Source: JBBRQP01 sp038226175 (GTDB lineage: Bacteria > Cyanobacteriota > Cyanobacteriia > Gloeobacterales > Anthocerotibacteraceae). Taken from it: DNA of 12,211 bases. Shown one piece after another: positions 1-6,401 of the stretch. The DNA is taken from contig JBBRQP010000083.1 of the NCBI GenBank assembly GCA_038226175.1, forward strand, positions 1-12,211, read 5' to 3'. Numbering within the stretch: the stretch's first letter is position 1; the number at the start of each line of letters is the position of its first letter. Under the pieces are notes generated by a model. It ran no database searches. It saw nothing but the letters and a program-made list of their open reading frames with translations, and was not told the DNA's origin. Position numbers and translations under genes: made by a program.

Positions 1-126
1 CGCTCCCAAGGCAAGCGTGACAAAGAAAGTCTTGAAGAAGCGATAGGACAAGGGCTAAAGCGTATTACAGAAACTGATGCGAAAGGTTGGTTCACTCACT
101 CTGGTTATCTTGGTACATCCGTATGA
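1..126 (+). CDS. IS630-family transposase, C-terminal end (partial)
   Basis: Frame 1 is open from the window edge to TGA at 124-126, giving 41 residues that begin RSQGKRDKESLEEAIGQGLK. The closing stretch, with an 'AIGQGLKRIT' helix and then 'GWFTHSGYLGTS', matches the usual ending of IS630-family DDE transposases (helix, then GWFxHxGY), which cut and paste the element at TA dinucleotides. The catalytic DDE residues lie upstream of the window, so I cannot tell whether the enzyme is intact. It reads toward the cupin remnant on the opposite strand. Confidence 0.8.
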   Translation, partial: RSQGKRDKESLEEAIGQGLKRITETDAKGWFTHSGYLGTSV

Positions 127-135
127 AAACCGCTG
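1..135 (+). mobile_element. Right end of an IS630-family insertion sequence (left part outside window)
   Basis: The stretch holds the end of an IS630-type transposase gene followed directly by a presumptive terminal repeat. The last bases, gaaaaccgctg (125-135), are followed by TA at 136-137, and IS630 elements insert at TA. The element boundary is inferred from the point where the opposite-strand cupin homology stops (its HYH codons end at 137). The other end is not in the window, so the inverted repeat cannot be paired. The boundary is uncertain by a few bases. Confidence 0.7.
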
Positions 136-137
136 TA

Positions 138-340
138 TGGTAATGGGCGGGACAGGCTTGTTTGCCGGGAGCCAGTTCTTCGATGCCTACGCCCACATGG
201 GAGCCACCGCCAAATTCGCCAAGTTCTTGATAGCGCGTACTAAAGCGTTCGCCATGGGAAAACTCCTGCCAGGGAACAGTATCAATTGCGAAGGGCTCAA
301 AGATGCCGTCGGTGTTGACTGAGGAAGGTTTTTGGGTCAC
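138..340 (-). pseudogene. Cupin-domain protein, 3' end removed by IS630 insertion
   Basis: Reading leftward from GTG at 338-340 gives a cupin-like N-terminus: a 'WQEFSHGERFSTRYQELG' strand region, then 'GVGIEELAPGKQACPAHYH', with H66 and H68 as the first two metal ligands of cupin motif 1. The expected continuation (EExxxVLEG and motif 2) is missing. After H68 the frame runs into the IS end and stops at 92-94, adding a foreign tail (TAVFIRMYQDNQSE). A possible ribosome-binding AGGA lies 8 bases before the GTG. An intact small cupin would be roughly 110-160 residues, so about half is lost, including the remaining metal ligands, and no function is expected. It is the last gene of the alaS-dioxygenase-cupin run, and its original role cannot be named. 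Confidence 0.75.
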
Positions 341-486
341 AGGAGTTTTCCTATAGTGAGTTACCTAAGAAGCTAACTTATTGTTTAGGTATTTCACATT
401 CCTGATCAAGTGTTAGCTCTATTGGCTGAACGTCATAATATTCTATGACTTTACAATATTTTTCGTTCAGGGGTAGTTGTAGCATT
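341..486. other. Spacer between dioxygenase and cupin remnant, rich in inverted repeats
   Basis: There is no gene here. Inverted repeats are packed into this short A+T-rich stretch: tacctaa/ttaggta (362-368 and 385-391), ctgaacg/cgttcag (426-432 and 464-470) enclosing two aatatt copies (437-442, 455-460), gtcata/tatgac (432-437 and 444-449), and tgtag/ctaca (478-482 and 487-491) across the dioxygenase stop codon. The structures may end or process the alaS-dioxygenase transcript or control the former cupin gene. None is followed by a convincing T run on the minus strand. Confidence 0.5.
426..470 (-). terminator. Compound hairpin downstream of the dioxygenase gene, possible terminator or processing site
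   Basis: Seven-base arms ctgaacg and cgttcag (426-432, 464-470) enclose paired aatatt blocks (437-442, 455-460). A competing hairpin, gtcata/tatgac with a 6-base loop, lies inside. The structure sits 17 bases past the dioxygenase stop on the minus strand. The lack of a U tract argues against a standard rho-independent terminator. RNA stabilisation or processing is equally possible. Confidence 0.35.
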
Positions 487-1077
487 CTACACACTAGCTC
501 TGGTCTCTATCTTAAATACTGGAATTTGTTCTAGTTCCTCTTCTGTTAGAGCATATTGTTCACAGACCAAACTTAAGCGTAACCCCTCAGCTTTGACCGC
601 ATTAACGGCATGCGTCAGATCTCCTTGAAAATAAAGCAACGTGTTAACTTGCGGTTGAATTTTACCCACTAGCCGCTTATGATGACGCAGAACTAACTCA
701 CCACCAATTAAATTAGTAGGAAGCTGGACATATAGCACACTCACCAAAGCAGGCGGATCGATAGTTTTACAATAAGAACGCAGACTGCGGTCGATATGCG
801 GATCAACCCGTGAGCCAACTTTTAGTACCAGAGGATTGAGGTAAAAAGCATTGCAATCTGCTTGCAAAGCGGCCTGGAGATAGGGTTTAAAAAAAGGAAA
901 CCGTCGTTCGACCTCAATTCTTCCCGCACCCTGAAAGACCACAGAAAACCCCTGGGTCTGCACAAAATCACGGTTTAGGTTATTGACTGCCAGATAGCGA
1001 CAGGCCAAAATTTGTCCCTGTAAATCACTCAGATAAGCAGGGGTAAAAACATTAGCCGATTGACGATAATAACTCAA
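487..1077 (-). CDS. 2-oxoglutarate/Fe(II)-dependent dioxygenase (prolyl-4-hydroxylase-like)
   Basis: This 196-residue soluble protein carries the iron triad of the 2OG-Fe(II) double-stranded beta-helix oxygenases: H94-x-D96 in VDPHIDRSLRSY, distal H156 in GDLTHAVNAV, and R167 in 'EGLRLSLVCEQY' as the likely 2-oxoglutarate anchor. Known members use O2 and 2-oxoglutarate to hydroxylate protein side chains or small molecules. The substrate here cannot be read from sequence. The start is TTG at 1075-1077: the frame is closed by a TAG at 1123-1125, there is no ATG or GTG between that stop and the TTG, and the protein has no internal methionine. No Shine-Dalgarno is visible, and the gap to the alaS stop is only 5 bases, so translation probably depends on ribosomes leaving alaS. 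A link to alanylation or translation is suggested only by position. Confidence 0.8.
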   Translation of the reverse strand: MSYYRQSANVFTPAYLSDLQGQILACRYLAVNNLNRDFVQTQGFSVVFQGAGRIEVERRFPFFKPYLQAALQADCNAFYLNPLVLKVGSRVDPHIDRSLRSYCKTIDPPALVSVLYVQLPTNLIGGELVLRHHKRLVGKIQPQVNTLLYFQGDLTHAVNAVKAEGLRLSLVCEQYALTEEELEQIPVFKIETRASV

Positions 1078-1082
1078 CTTAG

Positions 1083-3686
1083 CTAACCGTTTAAAGCCGC
1101 TTGTAACACGACCTGAGCTTGACTAAGCGCGGCTGTTATTTTGTCCTCGGGCAAGCCACCGGCTTGGGCAAGATTAGGACGACCACCACCTTTGGCACCA
1201 AATTGTCCAGCAATCTGATTGATGAGTGTTCCTGCTTTGAGACCCGCACTGACTAGCGCCGGACTTAGCGCAACAATTAACGTTACTTTACCCTCTAGAT
1301 TAGAGGCGAGGATGACGGCGCTATCTCCGAGCTTCTGGAGTAAGCGTTCAGCGGCGATTTTTAAAGCCTCAGGATTAGTATGAGGCAGATGCAAAGTGAG
1401 AATCTTTTTAGCGGCGACGGTGACCGCTTGATCCGTCATGGCTAGAGCTTGAGAGACCGCTAATTCGCCGCGCATGGCTTCTAGTTCGCGCTGGGTTTTA
1501 CGTAACTCGCCTTGCAAACTTGCCACGCGAGCCGGAATTTCCTCAATGGTTACTTTAAATTCACCACTGAGCTGACGGGTAATCCGGTCACGCAGATTGA
1601 GATAATCAAGCACCGCTGGGCCAGCGACGGCCTCAATGCGCCGGATGCCAGAGGCAACACCCGTCTCGGACATGATTTTGAACAGGCCAATTTCTGCGGT
1701 ACTGGGGACATGCAAACCACCACATAGTTCCATGCTCACCCCCGGCACCTCAATTACACGAACCTCGGCACCATATTTTTCGCCAAACATCGCCACAGCA
1801 CCGCGCTCTTTGGCCTCGGCAATCGGCATAGTTTGGACATCTAAACTGTGCGCTTCGCTGATCCAACGGTTGATCATCAGTTCCATGGTCGTCTGTTCAG
1901 CTTCTGTCACCGGACGCGGACAATTGAAATCAAACCGTAGCCGATCAAAGGCTACTAGCGAACCTGCTTGGGAAATATTTGGGTCAACCACAATTTTTAG
2001 GGCAGCATTGAGCAAATGGGTTGCGGTGTGATGGGCCTGGGCGCGACGACGTTGCTCTAGGTTCACTACGGTCTTGACGCTATCACCTACCCGAATCACG
2101 CCCTGAGTGACGGTTCCGTAATGGTAAAAGATCTCCCCTTGTTTTTGGACATCGCTGATCGCAATCGTGACGCCTTCATGACTAAGTGTGCCTTGGTCGC
2201 CTACTTGTCCCCCAGACTCGGCATAAAAGGGCGTTTGATTGAGCACAATGCGTACTTGTACCCCGGTCTCCGCCTGTTCGATAGCTTGCTGCTCTTGGTA
2301 TAGATTCAACACAACGGCGGTGCTGTGGGTCAGACCATAGCCTAAAAACTCGGTCGCTGGTAGATCTAGTGCTTGGGTGTTGGTCAGATCAATATCCACA
2401 TGAGAAGCACGAGAAAGCTCTTGTTGACGGGTACGGGCGCGCTCGTAACCTTCCCAATCTACCGCTACGCCCTGTTCACGGGCGACTTCTTCGGTAAGTT
2501 CCGGCGGAAAGCCATGGGTATCGTGGAGTGTAAATAATTCATCACCACTAATCATCTGGGGCTGACGTTCTAGGATCTGATTGAGTAAGCGTTCGCCAAT
2601 CTCTAGGGTGCGCAAAAACTGACTTTCTTCCACTTGCAATACTTGCTTAATCCAAGCTGATTTTTGGCTGACATTCGGGTAAGCCGTAGCATAGAGGTCG
2701 ATGACCACCTCTGCAACTGTTGGGGTAAAAGCAGCGGTCAAACCTAATAATCGCCCGTGACGAATCGCTCTACGAATTAGTCCGCGTAAGACATAGCCCC
2801 GACGCACATTAGAAGGCGTAACGCCATCGGCGATCAGATGGACGACTGCCCGTAAGTGATCGCCAACAATTTTGAAAGAACGCTTTTGTTCTTCAGAACT
2901 TGTGTGATAGTCTAAGCCCGCTAATTGGGCGACTCTGGCAATAATTGGGAAGACTAAATCAGTCTCATAATTATTAGGAACTTCCTGCAAAACCTGGGCT
3001 AAACGCTCGAGACCCAAGCCCGTATCAATATTTTGTTTAGTGAGCGCGGTCAAAACCCCTTGGGCATCACGGTTAGACTCCATAAAGACCAGATTATAGA
3101 TCTCCAAAAAGCGCGTATCATCATCCAAATCAATCCCAGTTTCGCCTAACTCGGGATGAAAATCATAATAAATCTCCGAACAAGGCCCACAGGGTCCCGT
3201 CGCGCCCGAAGCCCAAAAGTTAGATTCGGCACCCATGCGTTGGATACGCTGCGCCGGGATACCCACGACATCACGCCACAGCGCGAAGGCTTGGTCATCC
3301 TCTTGATAAACGCTGACCCACAGCCGATTGGCAGGTAATTGATAAACCTGGGTCAATAATTCCCAAGCCCAACTAATCGCTTCTTTTTTAAAGTAATCAC
3401 CAAAGGAAAAGTTACCTAACATCTCAAAAAATGTATGATGACGGGCTGTGCGCCCCACGTTTTCTACGTCGTTGGTGCGGACACATTTTTGCGCCGTAGT
3501 CGCTCGCACCGCTGGACGTTCGCGCTGTCCCAAAAAAACTGGCTTAAAGGGCAGCATCCCGGCAATGGTCAGCAAGACCGTGGGGTCTTCGGGGATCAGC
3601 GAAGCACTGGGTAAGGGTGTATGTCCCCGCTCTTCGTAAAATGCGAGAAACGCACGACGGATATCCTGACCTGCAACCACACGCAT
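1083..3686 (-). CDS. alaS: Alanyl-tRNA synthetase
   Basis: This cytosolic class II synthetase charges tRNA-Ala with alanine using ATP. At 867 residues it is full length for the family. The catalytic domain occupies roughly residues 1-240: motif 1/2 region 'TIAGMLPFKPVFLG', 'QKCVRTNDVENVGRTARHHT', 'FFEMLGNFSFGDYF', then 'GPCGPCSEIYYDFHPELG' and the motif 3 region 'NIDTGLGLERLAQVLQ'. The editing domain that hydrolyses mischarged Ser- or Gly-tRNA-Ala has both zinc half-motifs, H553-TAT-H557 and C655-GGL-H659. The C-Ala/DHHA1 domain ends with GGGRPNLAQAGG at 833-844. The wording closely follows cyanobacterial AlaRS. The start is ATG at 3684-3686 with GAAGGG directly before it. It is the first gene of a minus-strand run with the dioxygenase 5 bases downstream. 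Nothing suggests damage. Confidence 0.98.
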   Translation of the reverse strand: MRVVAGQDIRRAFLAFYEERGHTPLPSASLIPEDPTVLLTIAGMLPFKPVFLGQRERPAVRATTAQKCVRTNDVENVGRTARHHTFFEMLGNFSFGDYFKKEAISWAWELLTQVYQLPANRLWVSVYQEDDQAFALWRDVVGIPAQRIQRMGAESNFWASGATGPCGPCSEIYYDFHPELGETGIDLDDDTRFLEIYNLVFMESNRDAQGVLTALTKQNIDTGLGLERLAQVLQEVPNNYETDLVFPIIARVAQLAGLDYHTSSEEQKRSFKIVGDHLRAVVHLIADGVTPSNVRRGYVLRGLIRRAIRHGRLLGLTAAFTPTVAEVVIDLYATAYPNVSQKSAWIKQVLQVEESQFLRTLEIGERLLNQILERQPQMISGDELFTLHDTHGFPPELTEEVAREQGVAVDWEGYERARTRQQELSRASHVDIDLTNTQALDLPATEFLGYGLTHSTAVVLNLYQEQQAIEQAETGVQVRIVLNQTPFYAESGGQVGDQGTLSHEGVTIAISDVQKQGEIFYHYGTVTQGVIRVGDSVKTVVNLEQRRRAQAHHTATHLLNAALKIVVDPNISQAGSLVAFDRLRFDFNCPRPVTEAEQTTMELMINRWISEAHSLDVQTMPIAEAKERGAVAMFGEKYGAEVRVIEVPGVSMELCGGLHVPSTAEIGLFKIMSETGVASGIRRIEAVAGPAVLDYLNLRDRITRQLSGEFKVTIEEIPARVASLQGELRKTQRELEAMRGELAVSQALAMTDQAVTVAAKKILTLHLPHTNPEALKIAAERLLQKLGDSAVILASNLEGKVTLIVALSPALVSAGLKAGTLINQIAGQFGAKGGGRPNLAQAGGLPEDKITAALSQAQVVLQAALNG

Positions 3687-3717
3687 CCCTTCATTCCCAG
3701 AAAAACTCTCTTCCTCT

Positions 3718-3723
3718 ATTGTA
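3718..3723 (-). promoter_or_regulatory. alaS: Candidate -10 element for alaS
   Basis: On the minus strand TACAAT occurs 31 bases before the alaS ATG, which would give a leader of about two dozen bases. No matching -35 hexamer sits 16-18 bases further upstream, so this is a -10-only candidate. Confidence 0.3.
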
Positions 3724-3853
3724 TTTCAAAGCGTTAGCTCCCCACGGTCTATGTCTTAAGGAAGTAGGCAATTGATGAGAAATTGTGCGTAAAAGATTAC
3801 AACATTACATGAACTTACTACAGTCTTTAGAGGATTGGGCAGGCCAAGTTTTC

Positions 3854-3859
3854 TATGAT
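3854..3859 (+). promoter_or_regulatory. Candidate -10 element for the small membrane protein gene
   Basis: TATGAT lies 26 bases before the ATG at 3886. The nearest -35-like hexamer, TTGGGC at 3835-3840, is only 13 bases upstream, which is too close for a standard sigma-70 promoter, so this would be a -10-driven promoter at best. Confidence 0.25.
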
Positions 3860-3885
3860 AGAAGTATCGGGTTCAGAGATAGATC

Positions 3886-4137
3886 ATGCTTAATCGCTTT
3901 CAGCAACAAATGTTTTCGCCGGAAGTTGTCCTCAATATATTTATGGCAGCTTTAGGTTTAGGGTTACTATTACTTTTGTGTCAAGATATCCAAACACGGC
4001 TTGACTTTTTAGCGCATCCTAGTCATCCGGCTGTAGTTGTTCAAGATGATGAAGAAAAAGTGGATATGCTGATGGAAGTAACGGTCACAGCACCACGTCT
4101 ACCCCATCATCAAGCAGTGGTAACAAAGACACGATAA
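3886..4137 (+). CDS. Small single-pass membrane protein, unknown function
   Basis: This gene encodes 83 residues that I do not recognise. It starts with a short polar, glutamine-rich N-terminus (NRFQQQ) and has one clear transmembrane helix at about residues 14-32, ending GLGLLLLLC. A polar tail follows, with an acidic patch (DDEEK, 54-58), an 'EVTVTAPRLPHH' segment and a basic end (KTR). A TAG stop at 3880-3882 in the same frame makes ATG 3886 the first possible start. No strong Shine-Dalgarno is visible. The gene is convergent with comEC, with only 2 bases between the two stop codons, so the 3' ends of the transcripts probably overlap. The positive-inside rule gives no decisive topology. 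Confidence 0.6.
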   Translation: MLNRFQQQMFSPEVVLNIFMAALGLGLLLLLCQDIQTRLDFLAHPSHPAVVVQDDEEKVDMLMEVTVTAPRLPHHQAVVTKTR

Positions 4138-4139
4138 TG

Positions 4140-6401
4140 TCATAACATCGGCTCAACTTGATTCTTGCCATGCCAGATCAAAGCCCCATGTTGCTTTGTC
4201 CAGTAGAGTTTCAACTTATTCTGGGTGGCTAGTTCTTGGTAGGTACGTTCGCTAAAGAAAAAATTTGTGGCTAGTACGCCTTGTAACTCAGGCAAAGTAA
4301 ACCACGCGTTAGTCAAAAACTTGTTACTCGTCCAAATCCAATTGATTTTATTGAACTCTAGTGGGTAATGATCTAACAGATCACGTTGTTGAACCGCAGA
4401 ACTTTTACCTAAATAAAGTACACGACCTGCTTGAGTTTCAATGATAAGAGCTTGTGGTTCAAGGCTCAGCACACGTACAAAAGTTTGATTTGCTAACCGT
4501 AAAACTGTTTGTGTTGTAAGTGTAGTGGTGGGATGTTTTAGAGTAATACCACTGCTATTACTCAAAGATTTTTTACCCGCCAAAAGAGCCAAACCTTTAG
4601 GGTCAAGTTTGTCTAAAGGAATGATTTCGTTAACCTGAGTTTGCCCACGCTCTAGCAAATAAGGCATGAGCGTATAATTTGTGGCCTTCTCTTCTAGGTT
4701 ACTGAAGACAATGACTTGGTTTTCGGTCTCAAGAATGGCAGCTTGCGCCGGAGCACGCACATCAAAAATTGTGAATTGGACAGCTGGCCTCAGGGGTAAC
4801 AAACTTGGGGCAAACAATATAACGGCTCCGCAACCAGATAGAGTCCAAGATTGGGCAGGTAGCGTCGTGGGAATATGGAATAGGCTCAGTAACATGTATA
4901 AAATAACAACCTGTAAACCAGTCAGAGCTCCCGGATAGAAGACACTGCCTGGTAGTGACCAAAAGAAATTTACTAGCTGAATCAATAGTTCCAAGCAAAA
5001 ACTCAAGGGTATATTAAGTAATACGGTGAATTGTAGCCAAACTAAACAAAGTAGTGAACTAATAAACCCTAAAATGGTCACCAAATCAATGACTATCGCA
5101 ATCCCAAAATTGACGGGTAAAGCATAGGTTGAGAGATAACCAAAGGTTTGTAATTGTAAGGGCAAAGTCCAAAGTGCTGCTGCAACACTGACACCAATAC
5201 TGGAGGCGATTGGCGATGGCAAAAATGGTAAATAATCCGCAATTGGCGTTGCACTGATCATCAATCCAGCCGTTGCTAAAAAACTTAATTGAAAGCCGAC
5301 ATCATTGATCCAAAGCGGATTCCAGAGAAGGAGAACTGCTGCTGCGACACTTAGGGTTTCTAGAGGTTGGATTGCACCTTCGGCAAGTCCTGTTATGGGT
5401 TCTTCTGCGAGTTGGGTGTTTTTAATATTAGTGTAAATTAAGCCTGCTAAGGCAAAATAACCCATAAAACCAGCCCGTATGATCGAAGGACTACCACCCG
5501 TGAGGAGTAAATAAAGTAACAAAATAGATCCCGTGATCCCCGCTTGCCAATATGCCGATTGTTTACGCAAAAAGCCTAAGCAAGTACCAATAATTAGGGA
5601 AACTTGCATCCCGGAAGCTGTCAATAAATGTGCTAGGCCAACCCGACTAAATTTATCTTTGAGTTCAGGATCAAGGGCTACAGCGTTAGACCCAATCACT
5701 AGAGAAGCTAATAATTTGCCTTTAGTCTCGCCGAGGGTCTGAACATGGGCTGCCACAATCTTGCGACGTAGATCTACTAACCAATTTTGAGGCTGAGTGC
5801 GGATAGTGACTTGCTCTACATAAAAGCTACTAAAAACGCCGTGTTGGGCTAAATAATTTTTGAAATCAAATTGACCCGGATTGCGTGCTTGGGGTGGTTC
5901 TCGTAATGAACCAATTAACTCTAACTCCACACCTGGATAGATTTTATCGGCAATAGGTTGCCATAATTCTGGTGCAATGCGCACATAAACCTGACCTGTT
6001 ACCTGAGTTGCTGAAGGCGCCAATAGTTCTGAGGCTAAAGCAATTACAGATAGGGCATGCGTGCGCGTAATTTTAAGTTCATCTACTATTTCTACCCGCA
6101 CCTTAGCCTGTTTCAAAGGAGCATAGTTAGCCATATCCTGAGCCGTCAATTGCGGTAATCGATAGTGACTATAGCCCGACATACCGATGCCTAATAATCC
6201 TGCTACGATCAAAAACCGAATCTCCGGTAAAGTGGGCTGGCGTGAACCCAGATAACCGCCTGTTACTGCAAGCAGTACTAACACAACCCAGCCGTAGCTT
6301 ACCTGCGCTGCAGCTGCTCCCAAAATAATGGCACCGCTATAAAGCCAAACAAATAATTTAAGGTCAGCACTCGAGCGCAGTAAACGCTGAATTTGGATCA
6401 T
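4140..6401 (-). CDS. comEC: ComEC/Rec2-family DNA uptake channel with a degenerate C-terminal metallo-beta-lactamase domain
   Basis: ComEC is the inner-membrane channel that carries single-stranded DNA into the cytoplasm in natural transformation. This 753-residue protein has the usual order. Two N-terminal hydrophobic segments (about 16-80) come first, then an OB-fold/DUF4131 region (about 95-205) with the family signature NPGQFDFKNYLAQHGVF (174-190). The competence membrane domain (about 225-535) contains 'LVIGSNAVALDPELKDKFSR', then GLAHLLTASGMQVSLI and many helices. The tail (about 540-753) has the fold pattern of the family's metallo-beta-lactamase domain: FTIFDVRAPAQAAILE stands where FDVGQGDAxLI is expected. 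Its metal site is gone, since the usual HxHxDH region reads LDKLDPKGL (596-604). The start is ATG at 6399-6401, with the peptidase stop at 6402-6404, so there is no spacer and cotranscription with translational coupling is likely. The gene is intact in length. Confidence 0.9.
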   Translation of the reverse strand: MIQIQRLLRSSADLKLFVWLYSGAIILGAAAAQVSYGWVVLVLLAVTGGYLGSRQPTLPEIRFLIVAGLLGIGMSGYSHYRLPQLTAQDMANYAPLKQAKVRVEIVDELKITRTHALSVIALASELLAPSATQVTGQVYVRIAPELWQPIADKIYPGVELELIGSLREPPQARNPGQFDFKNYLAQHGVFSSFYVEQVTIRTQPQNWLVDLRRKIVAAHVQTLGETKGKLLASLVIGSNAVALDPELKDKFSRVGLAHLLTASGMQVSLIIGTCLGFLRKQSAYWQAGITGSILLLYLLLTGGSPSIIRAGFMGYFALAGLIYTNIKNTQLAEEPITGLAEGAIQPLETLSVAAAVLLLWNPLWINDVGFQLSFLATAGLMISATPIADYLPFLPSPIASSIGVSVAAALWTLPLQLQTFGYLSTYALPVNFGIAIVIDLVTILGFISSLLCLVWLQFTVLLNIPLSFCLELLIQLVNFFWSLPGSVFYPGALTGLQVVILYMLLSLFHIPTTLPAQSWTLSGCGAVILFAPSLLPLRPAVQFTIFDVRAPAQAAILETENQVIVFSNLEEKATNYTLMPYLLERGQTQVNEIIPLDKLDPKGLALLAGKKSLSNSSGITLKHPTTTLTTQTVLRLANQTFVRVLSLEPQALIIETQAGRVLYLGKSSAVQQRDLLDHYPLEFNKINWIWTSNKFLTNAWFTLPELQGVLATNFFFSERTYQELATQNKLKLYWTKQHGALIWHGKNQVEPML

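Larger units (their letters stand above)
3687..3885. promoter_or_regulatory. Divergent intergenic region between alaS and the small membrane protein gene
   Basis: This 199-base region lies between two divergent starts and must hold promoters for both. Candidate -10 boxes are TACAAT (3718-3723, minus, toward alaS) and TATGAT (3854-3859, plus, toward 3886). I see no T-box signature or long paired leader of the kind that controls alaS in Gram-positive bacteria. An overlapping 48-codon plus-strand frame (3809-3955) exists but is not convincing as a gene. Confidence 0.45.

Noticed and set aside
1512..2303. Plus-strand open frames inside alaS (for example 1636-2031).
   Set aside because: They are antisense shadows of a strongly conserved synthetase gene, with no ribosome sites or recognisable motifs.
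3809..3955. Plus-strand 48-codon frame overlapping the start of the small membrane protein.
   Set aside because: There is no Shine-Dalgarno, its second half is basic and unstructured-looking (it is the shadow of the membrane-protein frame), and no family is recognisable. It is mentioned only as a point to check.
4681..4998. Open frames on both strands within comEC (4681-4938 plus, 4762-4998 minus).
   Set aside because: They are out-of-frame or antisense to comEC, whose frame is continuous and domain-complete.
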